A stretch of 64,000 nucleotides of DNA from Hericium rajendrae (taxonomy: Eukaryota > Basidiomycota > Agaricomycetes > Russulales > Hericiaceae), in NCBI GenBank assembly GCA_033439255.1, contig CM065888.1, positions 372,001-436,000 on the forward strand, read 5' to 3'. The notes under the pieces are model-generated. The model was not told the origin of the DNA. It saw only the letters and a list, made by a program, of their open reading frames with translations, and did no database searches. Shown here piece after piece: positions 1-11,496 of the stretch (positions are counted from its first letter, which is position 1; each line of letters opens with the position of its first letter). A program made the position numbers and the translations under genes.

Positions 1-1335
1 CGATGTTGGTCCTCGGTGTCTTCCGGTGTCAAGGAGTTTTGCCAAACTGATTCTTTCTATCACGGTCAGCAGTACCTGCCCTCCTGTCATCCGCTGTTCC
101 TATCAGCTCTTCAGAGAGCCCGAAAAAGAAGGTAGAACCCGAAACAGTTGTCCTAGCAAATTGCTCGTTTATAAATGAGGCGCAGGTGTTGCTTCAATCG
201 GAGATGCCGTCTAATGTGCGTGTGCGTATGTGTACTGATTGGGCTCAGAGCAGTTCCTTTACCAATTTTTTGTCTTGACAGCCTGTCGTTCGGAGCGCTG
301 AAGAACGCACAACTTCCGACGAAGAGCACACCGACCTTATGGCTGCGATCAACGCCAGCACGGTGTCCGATCTCGGTAGATGGAGCGAGCTGGACGAGCA
401 TGTCCATCGCTTGATTATCGACACGGACCTTCACCGTAAGGGCATTTTGATCGCCCCAATTCCTCACCTGGAAAGCGATCGTTTCTTCACGATGCGGCTT
501 CGAGTTCGTGATGCTGTCCCTTATGATTTACCTCTCAGAATTACTCATCCGTTGCAGAATATGCACCGCTTTCTATGCAAACTTCGCGAATGGACGGCTT
601 TCTGGACCAGCGGCATTCTGCATAGAAGGATGCTTGCTGTACCTGGAAGATCTTTTCAATGCGCTCTCGGTTCTCGAATGCCAAATATGCCAATTTCTCA
701 TGCGGTACGTACTGCTTCTGGTCGCGGCTGCACCAGTTGATATCTCCGTCGTCGGGACCGCCTCTGCAAGACTCGATAGCCCCATCCGGACTCGGACCCC
801 GCCAGCGCAGGTTCTCGCTTGAATCTGCCCCCACGTCTTCCCTGTCTTGGCTTTGTCTCCATGCCGCCACTTACACCTGCCGCGCGCTCAAGGTCCCACG
901 TGGGGATAGCAAAATTTATGCGTTGACATGGTACCATGTCGTGCTCACGGTGGTCGCGCTGTCTCTACAATTGTCATTGTTGCGGTCTTACGGTATGACA
1001 GCGTACATTCTTCTGAAGTTCATGATGGAAGGCAGAGCAAATCCAAGGAGTCAAGCATAGGCACAGAAGCCCCTGATGCTGATCGTAGCAGACTCTTTCC
1101 CCTGCATGCCACCCTATACGATGAAAAGCAAAGTGCAGGCCATTACCGTCTTCACAGGATTCTGCAAAAACAAAATACGCGGACGTCCTGATGTGCTTCG
1201 AGATGTGCTCAGGTTGCGACTATGTTCATGTTCCCGTTATTTTCAAGTTGTTTGCGCTTTTTCTGACTGCACAGGCCATTCGCCAACTGGAACGTCGAAA
1301 TCATATCTAGATTATTGATCTTAATGACAAAACAT
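1..1335. other. No supported gene; scattered exon-like pieces
   Basis: I cannot build a gene here. Plus-strand frame 1 is open from the left edge to about 143. A possible 3' splice site near 281 leads into an open stretch of about 230 bp containing AAINASTVSDLGRWSELDEH, which looks protein-like but which I do not recognise. Around 925-1060 a plus-strand frame encodes a short hydrophobic stretch (TWYHVVLTVVALSLQLSLL). These could be decayed exons of a membrane protein or the tail of a gene starting outside the window. Confidence is low. Confidence 0.2.
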
Positions 1336-1447
1336 GCTGACATGGCCGAGTGGTTAAGGCGAGTGATTTGAATTGCACGTGACTTTCTGTTATGTAATCA
1401 TTATCACTTGGGCGTTGCCCGCGTAGGTTCAAATCCTGCTGTCAGCG
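1336..1447 (+). tRNA. tRNA-Ser(TGA) with a 30-nt intron
   Basis: The 7-bp acceptor stem is GCTGACA (1336-1342) with TGTCAGC (1440-1446), discriminator G. Box A is TGGCCGAGTGG (1343-1353) and box B GGTTCAAATCC (1426-1436). The anticodon stem AGTGA/TCACT closes a loop with anticodon TGA at 1369-1371. The intron 1373-1402 sits at the canonical place, one base 3' of the anticodon. A long variable arm with a GGGC/GCCC stem identifies a class II tRNA, as expected for serine. TTTTT at 1460-1464 is a likely polymerase III terminator. Confidence 0.95.
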
Positions 1448-3378
1448 AATATTTTGCACTTTTTCTGTCTTTTATTCTGCCCTTCGAGTCTGCATTATGG
1501 CCCTTTGAAAAAAAATTTCTTTTCTTCTGAAGCCTGGAAGGACTCGTTTGGTTGATTTCGACCATTGCCTGGCATTCTGCAGTGTCACCGCTTCCCGAAG
1601 GCTCTTTTCTCATCCAGGCCAACGCAGGTCGACTACTGACCCGACTTGGTTGCTCGGAGTTGAGTGCCAAGCCTCAGCCTTAGCTCGTTCGTTGCGTGAA
1701 GTCTCAACAAACCAGAGCATGAGCTAGTAAATCGAACAATTTATTTCTGATGTCCTTTCCGCCGCCTCCGTGAACTCGCCGCTTGCGATTTGTACGTTCT
1801 CTATCCGTGACACTGATAGTGCGGTGGTATGGTCATGGCTTAGAGATCCCTACTTTTCGTGAAAGAAGGCACCATCTCAATGATGCTGGTGGTAACTCTA
1901 TGGTGAGTCCGTGCTGCATGTTGAAGAGACGCTCTGATGACACAGGTCCCAGGGTTCCCCATTTCACGCAAGGCCAATCCAAGTCAGCCGTGCCACGGCG
2001 ACAACTCAGGCATCGTGGTCAATGGCTGCGACGTTCTCAGGTGATGCCTCGTCTCAACTTCGTCATGTATCGACGTCATCATCATCCTCGTTGGCATCGC
2101 AAACCTGTCGCTGTCGCGCCGCAGCTAGTGCGGCATGTGACCTGGCACTCGTGAGGATTGATTCGCGATACACCCACTCGATATATCCGCATATTCTGGA
2201 AAGCCGGAGAGACCGGGCACTATAAGATCTCAACGGTCCGAAAATGCCACCGGGATACAAGTCAGTGGTAGGTGTACTCGAGTAGTGCTAAACGGCATGG
2301 AGTAAGTTGCGACGTTGAAGGTGCGGTGCATACTTGACGCTTGACAGACAGCAAAGTCGTCTGTGCTTCGTTGGATCGCGCTGAAAGGCAATGTAACTGC
2401 AAGCCTCATCAGGAACCTGGTCCGTGACGAGCGCTCCATGGTCGAACAAACCCAGTGACCTTGGAACTTCTGCTGTGCTACCGCACAGGCCAGCACAGGA
2501 CCCCTCGCTCCAACTGGCATCACCAAGCGCTGACCGTCAATCACGGATGCAGTACGACATGGTATGTGCCTGCCGACAAAGACCACGACGGCTGCCCGAA
2601 TAGTGGTTGTACCATCAGTCTTCCGAGAACCCTACCTTCTAAAATGATGTTGATGCTGATGCATAGGTTCCGGACCCGCTTGTCGAGCATGTATATGTTC
2701 ACGACAGAGCTGCCCATCTTCTCTGGATCAGAGAATCATGCATGACGGCCTGCTCTTCTGATGAGAGGAAGGTCAGTATATATATTCTTGGGCATCAGTA
2801 ACTTCATACAACGTGAGTATCATCAAGTGTCTGGTCATCGGATGGTGATCAGCATATCAATGGCGCCGGCGACGCAGGAAGCAACTCCAACGAATGATTC
2901 TATGAGTCCATAGATTCAGACGACATCTGCTTCCGAACGATGAATGTGAGAGATGTGGGCGCTTTTGAGGGTCCGCATTGATGTCGTCGATAGAACGAAC
3001 TTGGCTTGATTGAAACCGAAGGCTAATTGAAAAGACCCTGTCGTGTTCTTGATGGATTGATGCCATGCCTATGTCGAGAGCTAAGACTGTGTCAGGCGGC
3101 CTGAAACGTCGACCCACAGCGCGCGCCAGATACCTACCGGAAACGCGCGCTCAAGTCCGGGATCCACGGTGTCTGCAGGCATGTCCATCACTAATAGTAG
3201 GTGAAAGGCGCACATACTGAAAAGCATTCAAGATCCGAGAGCGTCAAGATATTAACTTAGATAGCGTCCAGTCCGGGTATCCTTACAGCATCCACTACAC
3301 AGTGCATCGCACACGCACATACGTACATGTCCCATCGCGGTCGCCCCTCCGCGCCGTCTAGCAATAACATTAAATCCC
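1448..3378. other. Gene-poor interval
   Basis: After the polymerase III terminator there are only short overlapping reading frames on both strands (the longest about 120 codons). They show no domain signature, no consistent splice pattern and no start context. I see no gene here. Confidence 0.5.
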
Positions 3379-4721
3379 TTAGACCGAGTCGTACTCCGGT
3401 TTTGAAATCGACCCGTCCGGATCGTGCAGGTGGCGGTCCTTCTGGCTCTCCGTGAGTTGCGTGATATGCACCTCCAGCGGACGCATCGCGTACTCGCCGC
3501 GGCTCTGCGCCTGCGAGTGGCTGATCACGGGCGCGTGCCCCATGCCAGACGAGTCGCCGCCGCGCGAGGTCGGCGTCACCTTCGCGATGCCGACGCGAAT
3601 GATGACCATGTAGAACACGATCGAGATGATGGGCATCACCTGTGATTACCGTACCATCACACACTGCTTTGAGGATAGCGTGAGGGGACTTACCATGTCG
3701 AGCACGACGTACTGCCCGTTCGTGTGGTTCACGAAGCACAGGAGCGCGGAGAGGAGCGTCACGGAGTAGAGCACGCCGGCGTCGATGACGATCATGAGCA
3801 CGGGCATGAGCGACGTGTTGCCGGGCGTCTTGCGGTGCACGCGCGAATTGATCTGCCATATCCGGAACGCGAGGAGTACTAGCGAGGTATCAGCTCTGGA
3901 CGTCAATGGGCGCGCGACTGCAGGACGTACTCGTGCAGATGAGATTGGTGGACAGCGTAGAGGCATAGAAAGCTGTGATCCACTGGCCGGTCTGTTTGAA
4001 GAAAATGCCGCCCTGTGACGGGTTCGCCTGAGAGCACGCCCACACGCTTCCAACAGCCGCAGCTGCATGCACGACGCGCGAAGTCAGTGGGCGGAAATCG
4101 CAGGCACGCGACAGAATACGCACTGACGACACTGCAAAGCATAATCAAAGGGAATATGATGATATAGAAGTTCTGCCAGACCATGTAGCACCGGTAAATC
4201 TGCACGCACCAACATGTCAGTCCACGCATGGTGGGAAGGGGGGGCGGACACTTACGACGACGCCATCACCCGTCACGGTTTGGAACGAGTAGATCGCGCT
4301 CTTAAAAACGAATGTGAAGTCGGACGGGTTCGAGAACCATATTGCTGGGCCACCCGGCACAAAGTTGCGGTTGTATACGAGCCCTTTTATGATACGGTGG
4401 ATGTCTACACCTATGTGCTGCGTGATACACAGAACGATGAGTAAACGAGAAAATTACAGACGAGGCCCGGTACTGACCATTGTACTGAAAACGAAAAGCA
4501 TGCATGCGACGACCACCATGGAGCGGTTGACCTCCTTGGTCGACCTGCGGTAGAAGAGAACCCACAGGGTCACGCCGTACATGAAAACAGAGAATCCTGC
4601 GCGCAGACGTGAGCTCAATACCCTCGAGCGGGGGAACGGGCTCAGCGGCGGACTCACCATAGAGAATGCCTTCGAGGACCGTGGAGATGATACCTGCCTT
4701 GTCCAGGGAGACGTCAGGCAT
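3379..4721 (-). CDS. Multipass (about 7 TM) membrane protein, paralogue 1
   Basis: Seven exons: 4721-4658, 4596-4478, 4417-4256, 4199-4124, 4062-3931, 3878-3694 and 3639-3379, closing in phase to 332 aa. The start is the ATG of MPDVSLDKAG, matching the LDKAE start of the other two copies. About seven hydrophobic segments follow, including GFSVFMYGVTLWVLFY, MVVVACMLFVFSTM, FPLIMLCSVVS and LMPVLMIVIDAGVLYSVTLL, then a polar tail of about 70 residues. Conserved family blocks are HIGVDIHRII, YRCYMVWQ, GQWITAFYASTLSTN and NGQYVVLDMV. I know this as an uncharacterised membrane family expanded in Agaricomycetes. The topology recalls receptors or transporters, but no ligand or activity can be inferred. 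Paralogues lie at 11497-12818 and 29480-30886, all on the minus strand. Confidence 0.82.
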
Positions 4722-7700
4722 GGTGTATGTCGCAACGAGAGGGAGGATGCGGAGGACCGAGGGGCGAGTGAGGGCCAAGCCTATATCGCAATCGCCGGTT
4801 TATCATCTCACGGCGCCTGGAGATTTAGAAGATCCCATGATTGATCAAACTATAGCAGGCCCCGAGCGCCGTGAGACATTGCAAGGGCGCCATGTGGCCC
4901 GCCTGTCACTGTACACAGGCTTCCCGAACCTCAGAAGCAGAGAAAGAAGATCACCCCACGAAATCTGCGCCGAGGCGTGTTGGCCAGGTACTGCACTGGT
5001 ACTGCCAGGATCTGCAGCGCGAATCGCTCTAGCATGAGGCGCGAAAAATGCGGAAATGGTACCTTTTCCATATTCAGCGCGTTTTACTACCCAACGAGCT
5101 AACAAGCCCTAACATGCAAAGAAAGGATACACCAGCTGGCGGCAGTTGCGGTGCAACTAGGGCGCCTGCCAGATAGACTCCGTTGGCCAGGCTTCGCATG
5201 GTGATGCAGCGATGATGCACTGAAACAGTCGACATGGAGAGCGTGAGACGAGTGTGAGAACGATCTCTGCGACACCGACCTACGACCGATATCAATGTAG
5301 GCGAGACGGCACAAAGAAGTTCTGAGCAATATGAAGCGTCTGATGCGTTGATGCGGCCTGGGGACTGGATCTGTTCGCAAAAATGATGGATGACGAGAGT
5401 ACGGTTTGACAGTTCTGCAGCGCTCGGTGTTTACTTTTGATGCCTGTGATCTCCATACACCACAGTAACCCGTCAGTAACTGTCAGTAACTACTTGGGTA
5501 CACCGGGCTTGACGGGGCGCCATTGCAAGTGGACTCTCTGCAAATCGTGTGGGACTCGCTTAAATTGAGTTTGGGGCCAACGACATCTAGATCTAGATTG
5601 CTTGTCGGGCTGCCCCAAATGAAGCTAAGGTCCGTCGAGATACCAGGCAAATAATTCATACTGTCGCTACGCTGAGGACTGCCGCATCCATTTTTCCTGC
5701 CTGAGATCTGGACAACGTCAAGGACAGGGCCTCGCGCACGCACGGCCATACCGGGGTCGGACAAAATATCAAGGCAGAACGAAAACCCCACCTGCAAACT
5801 GCCCGCAAAACGGGATGCAAAGTGGACAAAGCCAGACGGATCTAGCCGGGCCGCCGCGGACCTGAGAAGCTGATCCGAGGACGTGTGTAACAGAGCTCTT
5901 GTCTGAATCTCAGACCCCAGACAAAAGTTCGAGGGGACGGGCTCTGTCGCGGGGTAATCAGCTCTTTCCATCAGTGGGATTAAAATACATTTCTGCTGGA
6001 AAATGTGCAGACGAAAGGAGGAAGGGGATCAGCGGGTGCAACACGTCTCAGCACCGACGCATTGTGGCAATCGCGTATCCGAATCGGCGGGGCGCTTTCA
6101 TTGGAGCGGGACATCGCGCTGACATACCCAAATAGCGAACGGATCTGGATGCATGTATGAAATGAACTGCTTCGACGGACACGCACCGAAGCGAGAGATG
6201 GAGATGCTTGAGACCAAGATAGGTGCTATACTCGCATCGGCGGGAGCGAGAGCCCTTACGAGGCAAGTCTGTCAAGTAGAAAATAGCATGCGTGGACGTG
6301 TCGACATTGAGCGACTTGGAGGCGGTACCAGACTATGATGCATCATCGCCTCGGCAGGCCTGTAAAGGACAGAGACAGAGATACCGTCGCAGACTTACTA
6401 ACTTCGAAAGCATCCACGACATACGAGGGTGTGGATATTCTGAGACCGTGATACCCGCGGCAGCGGAAGGCTCACAGCCTACACACACGCTTGTGCGATG
6501 CAAGTCTGTCATGTCAAAAAAGAAAATCTAGGAATAGCCCCGTTGAACCATGTATGGGCAGCGTCAGCCAAGCTCATCATGGTCCACGATATCAGGGCCT
6601 CATCATAGGACAGCCCTCGGGACTTGGCGTGGGACACATACCCGTGCCCACAAGTTACAACGACCATAAATACCTTGAAGTCGATCACAGTTGGGAGGGA
6701 GGCGCAAACGGAAACCTTTACAAGGCAGAATATCAAGATATAGCAAGCCCGGATGGCACTGTCGGCGTCGCGATGGTCTGATATGTTCTGTTCGCATCCC
6801 TTTATCAGATTGTGCGTGTCGTGGCGTTGATAGACAGTTGGACCTCGTCATCAGCGCGCACAAAACAGCCTGACCTCGCCGTTGCGGAGCTGGTGAATGG
6901 GAAAAGTTGTTGTGTTGGTTGTAACAGGCTATAAATTTGCGATCAGCACACCAAGAACCAGACTTCGCAGACACGTGCCTGGATGAAATCTTCAGTGGTA
7001 ATTGGCGCCACGATTCATGTGGCCCGGATTGCAACGAGGACCCATATAGCCGTATCGGTCCAGATACACAGGCCCATCTACGAAAACAGAAACGGGAAAA
7101 CAGCACGTCCTGGTTTAGGCCAGCGGGTTGGCACCATTGAATCGTAGGACCATTGAACTGCAAGTCTACACGGGACGGGCATCGACACGGGGGCTTTTCA
7201 TTATGCCTGTGAACAAAACAGCGACATGAATGACCTACTCCTCTCCGTGGTTTCGCGAAGCAAGACATACCGATCCAGAGTGCGAACAGAAGGAACTCGA
7301 ATGAAGGAAGGAGGTCTGCGGCGATCTCAAAGGGGAATAAAGCGGACATAGAGATCGTCGGTCGGTGCCGCGCGTGGGACAGGCAGGCACGTGTAACGGG
7401 GGAAGAAAGGGCAGGATGCGGACTGAGGGGTACGTGCGTGGGCATGGACGTGCAGAGAAGATGCCTTCGACGAAAAGCTAGTAAGACGTCGCCGAGCGCG
7501 GAATCAAACCTAAGACCTTCGACGAGGACGAGGGCGAGGACGCAGCTCAGTTCCTCGAGTAGCGCATCGAAGATGAAAGAAGAGTGAGGGGCTATATTTG
7601 CGTGTGAAGCGCGTTCTGGGCATGTCCGTCGGTAGGGCTGGTCGGCTTGGGGAATGCAGGTACCTGATCCATTGCGCGACAAGCCTGAGAGGAGAGAGGA

Positions 7701-8849
7701 GTGCTGATAAAATAGAACGGCGGATGTAGAAGAGGAGTGAATTGATGTGTGCGATTCTGGAAGGCCCGAGCGTGGAAGTTTCCTATAACGATCTTGCACC
7801 GAAGAGCATGAAACATGTGTTTGCTGAGTCGCGCATCGAGCCTCGTGTGGCGCTATGATATGGTCGATGCCGTCCGTCGTGTTCGGGGGAGGAAATGCAG
7901 TGGCTGTTTGATAGAAATGCAGACCGTCGAGTAACTGTATGGACGCGGAGGCAAAATCAAAATAGATCCGGGCCACGATCGACGACATACAAGGCCGCAA
8001 TCGCGACAACCTATTGGGACAACTGCGGAATACACTTCCTTCCTTCTTTCCTTCTGGCCCGACTCTGAGCAGTCTGCAGAAAACACGCCCTAAAAACGCT
8101 TGTGTCGTGCAATTGCAAAGCAGAGGGCGCGGCAAGTTCAATGCAGTTGGCACTGCTCACCGACTTTTAACCATGGCTACAGTCCCCGATGATCGTCGAG
8201 GATGTGAGACACAGTTGCGTACACTCCGATACGCAACCGATATCGGGAAGTTCGAATGGAGCGAGGCGTCGGCAGTGCGTATAGAACTTATTGGGAGCCA
8301 AGGCGCCGGTCACCTGTCGTGGCGTACCGGCATGGCGACCACCGCAGATACCTCGTGTATGGGATCTCGTACCTTCGTGTGCAATCCTGCATGACATACG
8401 TTGGTGCTTGAGTAGTGGGAGATTGGCTCAGGAAAAAAAAATACACAACTTCTGACCCCTGGATGAACTCTGGCGACACCATAATGCCGGCATAGAACGG
8501 CGGGTCGGCGGAAATCGCAGCAACAACAATACGCGATGACCGGGTATACCTGGTACCACCAGCCCATGGATCGTGTGCTGCCACGAATATCTGGAATCCT
8601 GCGCAAAGTCCAGAGTAATAACGACGACTGCAGCGACAATTCAAACGTCCTCCTGGGATTGGCCAGTACCATGCATCAGCTATGATGGAAGCATCGTAGT
8701 CATCAGTCACCATGAGCAGCATCAGAAAGATTGCTTACCAGTCACCAGATCATGCTGCTCACCTGGGGTCTTGCTTTGCGTCTGCCCGTCTCGATGATGA
8801 GAAGCCGCGACCCCCTCGATATCCCAGAAGCGAACGCCCTGATGACCCT
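4722..8849. other. Long interval with only unlinked small reading frames
   Basis: About 4.1 kb with no gene I can support. A 162-codon minus-strand frame (5483-5971) and minus-strand hydrophobic patches near 6510-6800 and 8310-8720 may be decayed membrane-protein exons, but stops interrupt them and they cannot be aligned to a family by eye. An AT-centred hairpin lies at 5570-5619. Confidence 0.45.
5570..5619. repeat. Hairpin-forming inverted repeat
   Basis: Arms TTTGGGGC (5570-5577) and GCCCCAAA (5612-5619) are perfect complements. They enclose the perfect 14-bp palindrome ATCTAGATCTAGAT at 5585-5598, with partial pairing between. It could be a stem-loop or a short remnant of a terminal-repeat element. 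Confidence 0.6.
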
Positions 8850-8855
8850 TATAAA
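8850..8855 (+). promoter_or_regulatory. TATA box of the aldehyde dehydrogenase gene
   Basis: TATAAA lies 65 bp upstream of the ATG at 8915, a normal position for a TATA element in compact fungal promoters. Confidence 0.55.
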
Positions 8856-8914
8856 CCTAGACTGTCCGGTTCCCCCCCTGCAATTCTGACCACCATACCC
8901 CTCTCCAACTCATC

Positions 8915-10689
8915 ATGTCCGAGCAGCTCAAGTACACCCCTCTCGCAGATATCTCCAAGGTATGCCCACTGCACGCCCATGCGGACGATCCAGGTCTGAC
9001 GTCCATCAGATCCATGCCAAGGCGCTCGCGACCTTCGCCTCGGGCGTGACCCGCCCGCTCGAGTACCGCAAACAGCAGCTGCGCCAGCTCGGCAAGATGC
9101 TGCAGGAAAATGAGGAGCGCCTCGTTCGGGCGATCAACGTCGACGTCGGCAAGCCGCGGCTCGAAGCGACCGTCGCCGACCTTGGCCCCGTCGTGTACGG
9201 CGTCGTCGATGCGCTCGCGAAGCTTGACGAATGGGTGAAGCCCGAGAAGGTCGACGACGTGCCGGAATGGCGCGCGAGCTGGGACACGACGGTGTACAAA
9301 GCGCCCAAGGGCGTCGCGCTCCTTATTACGTACGCCGCCCGCCCCGCCGCGCCCGCCCCGCCGCGCCCGCCCCGCCGCGTCGCTAATCCCGCCCCCGCAG
9401 ACCATGGAACTACCCCTACATCATCACCCTCGGACCCCTCCTCGGCGCCATCGCCGCAGGCTGCACCGCCGTCTGCAAGCCGTCCGAGCACTGCCCGACC
9501 GTCTCGAACGCGCTCGCGGAGCTCTTCCCCAAGTACCTCGACCCGACCGCGTACTTCATCGTCAACGGCGCGGTCGAGGAGACCACGCGCCTGCTCGACC
9601 TGCGCTGGGATCACATCTTCTACACGGGCAGCAACCGCATCGGGCGCATCGTCGCGACCGCGGCCGCGAAGCACGTCACGCCGACGACGCTCGAGCTCGG
9701 CGGGAAGTGCCCCGCGATCATCGACCCCGCGAACCCCAACTTCGAGCTCTGCGCGAAGCGCATCCTGTATGGCAAGCAGGCGAACCTCGGGCAGATCTGC
9801 GTCTCGCCGGACTACGTGCTTGTGCCCAAGGACAAGCAGAGCGAGATCCTCGCCGCGTTCGAGAAGGTCTACGCGCAGTTCTGGCCGAACGGCTGCCTGC
9901 AGAGCCCGGACATCGGGCACATCATCTCGCCCGCGCATCATGCGCGCCTGCGGCGTCTCGTGGAGAGCTCGCGCGGGGAGGTCTTCCTCGGCGGGAAGAC
10001 AGAGGGCGATCGCAAGATGGAGATCACGGTCCTGAAGGACGTGCCTCTGGACGACATCCTCATGGAGGAGTGGGTAGTCCACCTTTCGTCCTGGCGATGA
10101 TGCTGACGTGCCGCGATTGCAGTGAGATCTACGGCCCTATCCTCGCCCTCGTGCCCGTCGACGACGTCGATCACGCCATCCGCATCATCGCGGAGCGGAA
10201 CACGCCCCTTGCGATCTACGTCTTCACCGAGGACGAGGGCGTCAAGAAGAAATGTGCGCTTCTGCCCTCCGTCTCCTCTTCCACCTTTACTAACACGGCC
10301 CATAGTCCTGGAGCGCACGGCGAGTGGCACGCTCGTGCTGAACGATACATACCAGCAGCTCGCGGTGCACGAGATGCCCTTCGGTGGGCAGGGCGAGTCC
10401 GGCTGTACGTCTTCTTCCTTCTTCATTTCTCCACACCTGCTCACGACCTCACGCATGCAGATGGCGCGTACCTCGGCAAAACGTCATTCACCACCTTTAC
10501 CCATCAGCGCAGCTACATCAACGTTCCCTTCGCGTATGTCTTCTACTTCATCTTTCTTATGTTACAGGTAGCTAATACCGGACTTTCAGCGCGGATCCGT
10601 ACATGGCGCTGCGCTACCCGCCGTATAGCGACCAGGCCGTCCAGGCGCTCGGCACCTTCGGTATGCACATGAAGATCCCCGAGGCATGA
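8915..10689 (+). CDS. Aldehyde dehydrogenase, class-3-like NAD(P)-dependent
   Basis: Seven exons: 8915-8959, 9010-9329, 9401-10069, 10123-10253, 10306-10404, 10461-10533 and 10590-10689, giving 478 aa in closed phase. It oxidises aldehydes to acids. Visible ALDH motifs are PWNYP, the nucleotide-binding FYTGSNRIG, ELGGK with the general-base Glu at about 220, and the catalytic Cys at about 255 in NLGQICVSPDYV. EIYGPILALVPV and MPFGGQGESG follow. The Glu-Cys spacing and the SPDYV context fit the short ALDH3-type enzymes that act on fatty or aromatic aldehydes. I see no hydrophobic tail, so it is probably soluble. Intron 2 carries a small GC-rich minisatellite. The substrate is not predictable. 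Confidence 0.93.
9337..9378 (+). repeat. Three perfect 14-bp tandem repeats inside an intron
   Basis: The unit GCCCGCCCCGCCGC occurs three times without a mismatch at 9337-9350, 9351-9364 and 9365-9378. It makes up most of the 71-bp second intron of the aldehyde dehydrogenase gene. Confidence 0.95.
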
Positions 10690-11496
10690 TATGTAGCAGA
10701 TTTTGGACGTATAGTGTACTTATATAAGGGGATGTCGTGTCTATACACGTGTAGATAAATACCAGTGTGCTACTGCCGTCCGTTGTGCTCCCATCGTCAA
10801 ATGGCTCGGGAACTGTCTGTAGTTAAAACTTCCGTGCTCGAATTGTTCATCCTTGCGTTCGAGAGGCGTCTGAAGATCTGAAGTACTGCGCGACTAAGGC
10901 CAGCTTCGGCGAACGTTCTTGATGATACTGTCAGCCTTCATTTCGCCAGCTCTGCCGTCTTCTGTCATGCCATCATGTCCAATCAGAACATACCTCGGTA
11001 ATTTATCACCTGGCCTGCCCAATCGCAGAAAGAAAAACGGACCTTCGCAGGTGATGATCATGATGGCCAGAAGACTCTGAGGCCGTCATGAATGCACTGT
11101 GAGAGGCACTGTGAGATAGATTGACAATGAACATCAAATGTTGATGATGCCCTGCGGCGAAGACTCGTGGTGTTTAAACTGGTGACCGTCTTGAAGCTGA
11201 ATGCATGAGGGATGGAAGTGAGATGAAGACTTCGAATTTCACATAGCTATCAATGTCTGGCTGCAATTAGCATAATGAGAAGTAAGTCCTGAGCTGAGAT
11301 GACCTGCATGATATTCAAGGATAGCAGCCGCCGAGTGATATCTTTGTTGGTGGAGGCAGGTCCCCCGAGAACCTGCAGCCATGAGCTCTGGATAAGCATT
11401 ATCTCAAACAAAACGAGAAATGCGCCATCACCCCACGTCGCCCGCAAACTACGTGCATCATACTTCCATTTTCGCTCGAGCCATGCCCATCTAACA
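10690..11496. other. Intergenic, tail-to-tail
   Basis: This interval separates the 3' ends of the aldehyde dehydrogenase and membrane paralogue 2. TATA-like AT-rich sequence just after 10690 is probably 3' untranslated. I see no gene. Confidence 0.5.

Noticed and set aside
6603-8153. 516-codon minus-strand frame
   Set aside because: It has no start context, domain or sensible composition (Cys-, His- and Pro-rich without pattern), and nothing in it resembles a known family. I treat it as a chance frame rather than a gene.
9006-10082. 358-codon minus-strand frame
   Set aside because: It is the reverse of the aldehyde dehydrogenase exons; its Arg/Asp-rich low-complexity composition is typical of GC-rich antisense.
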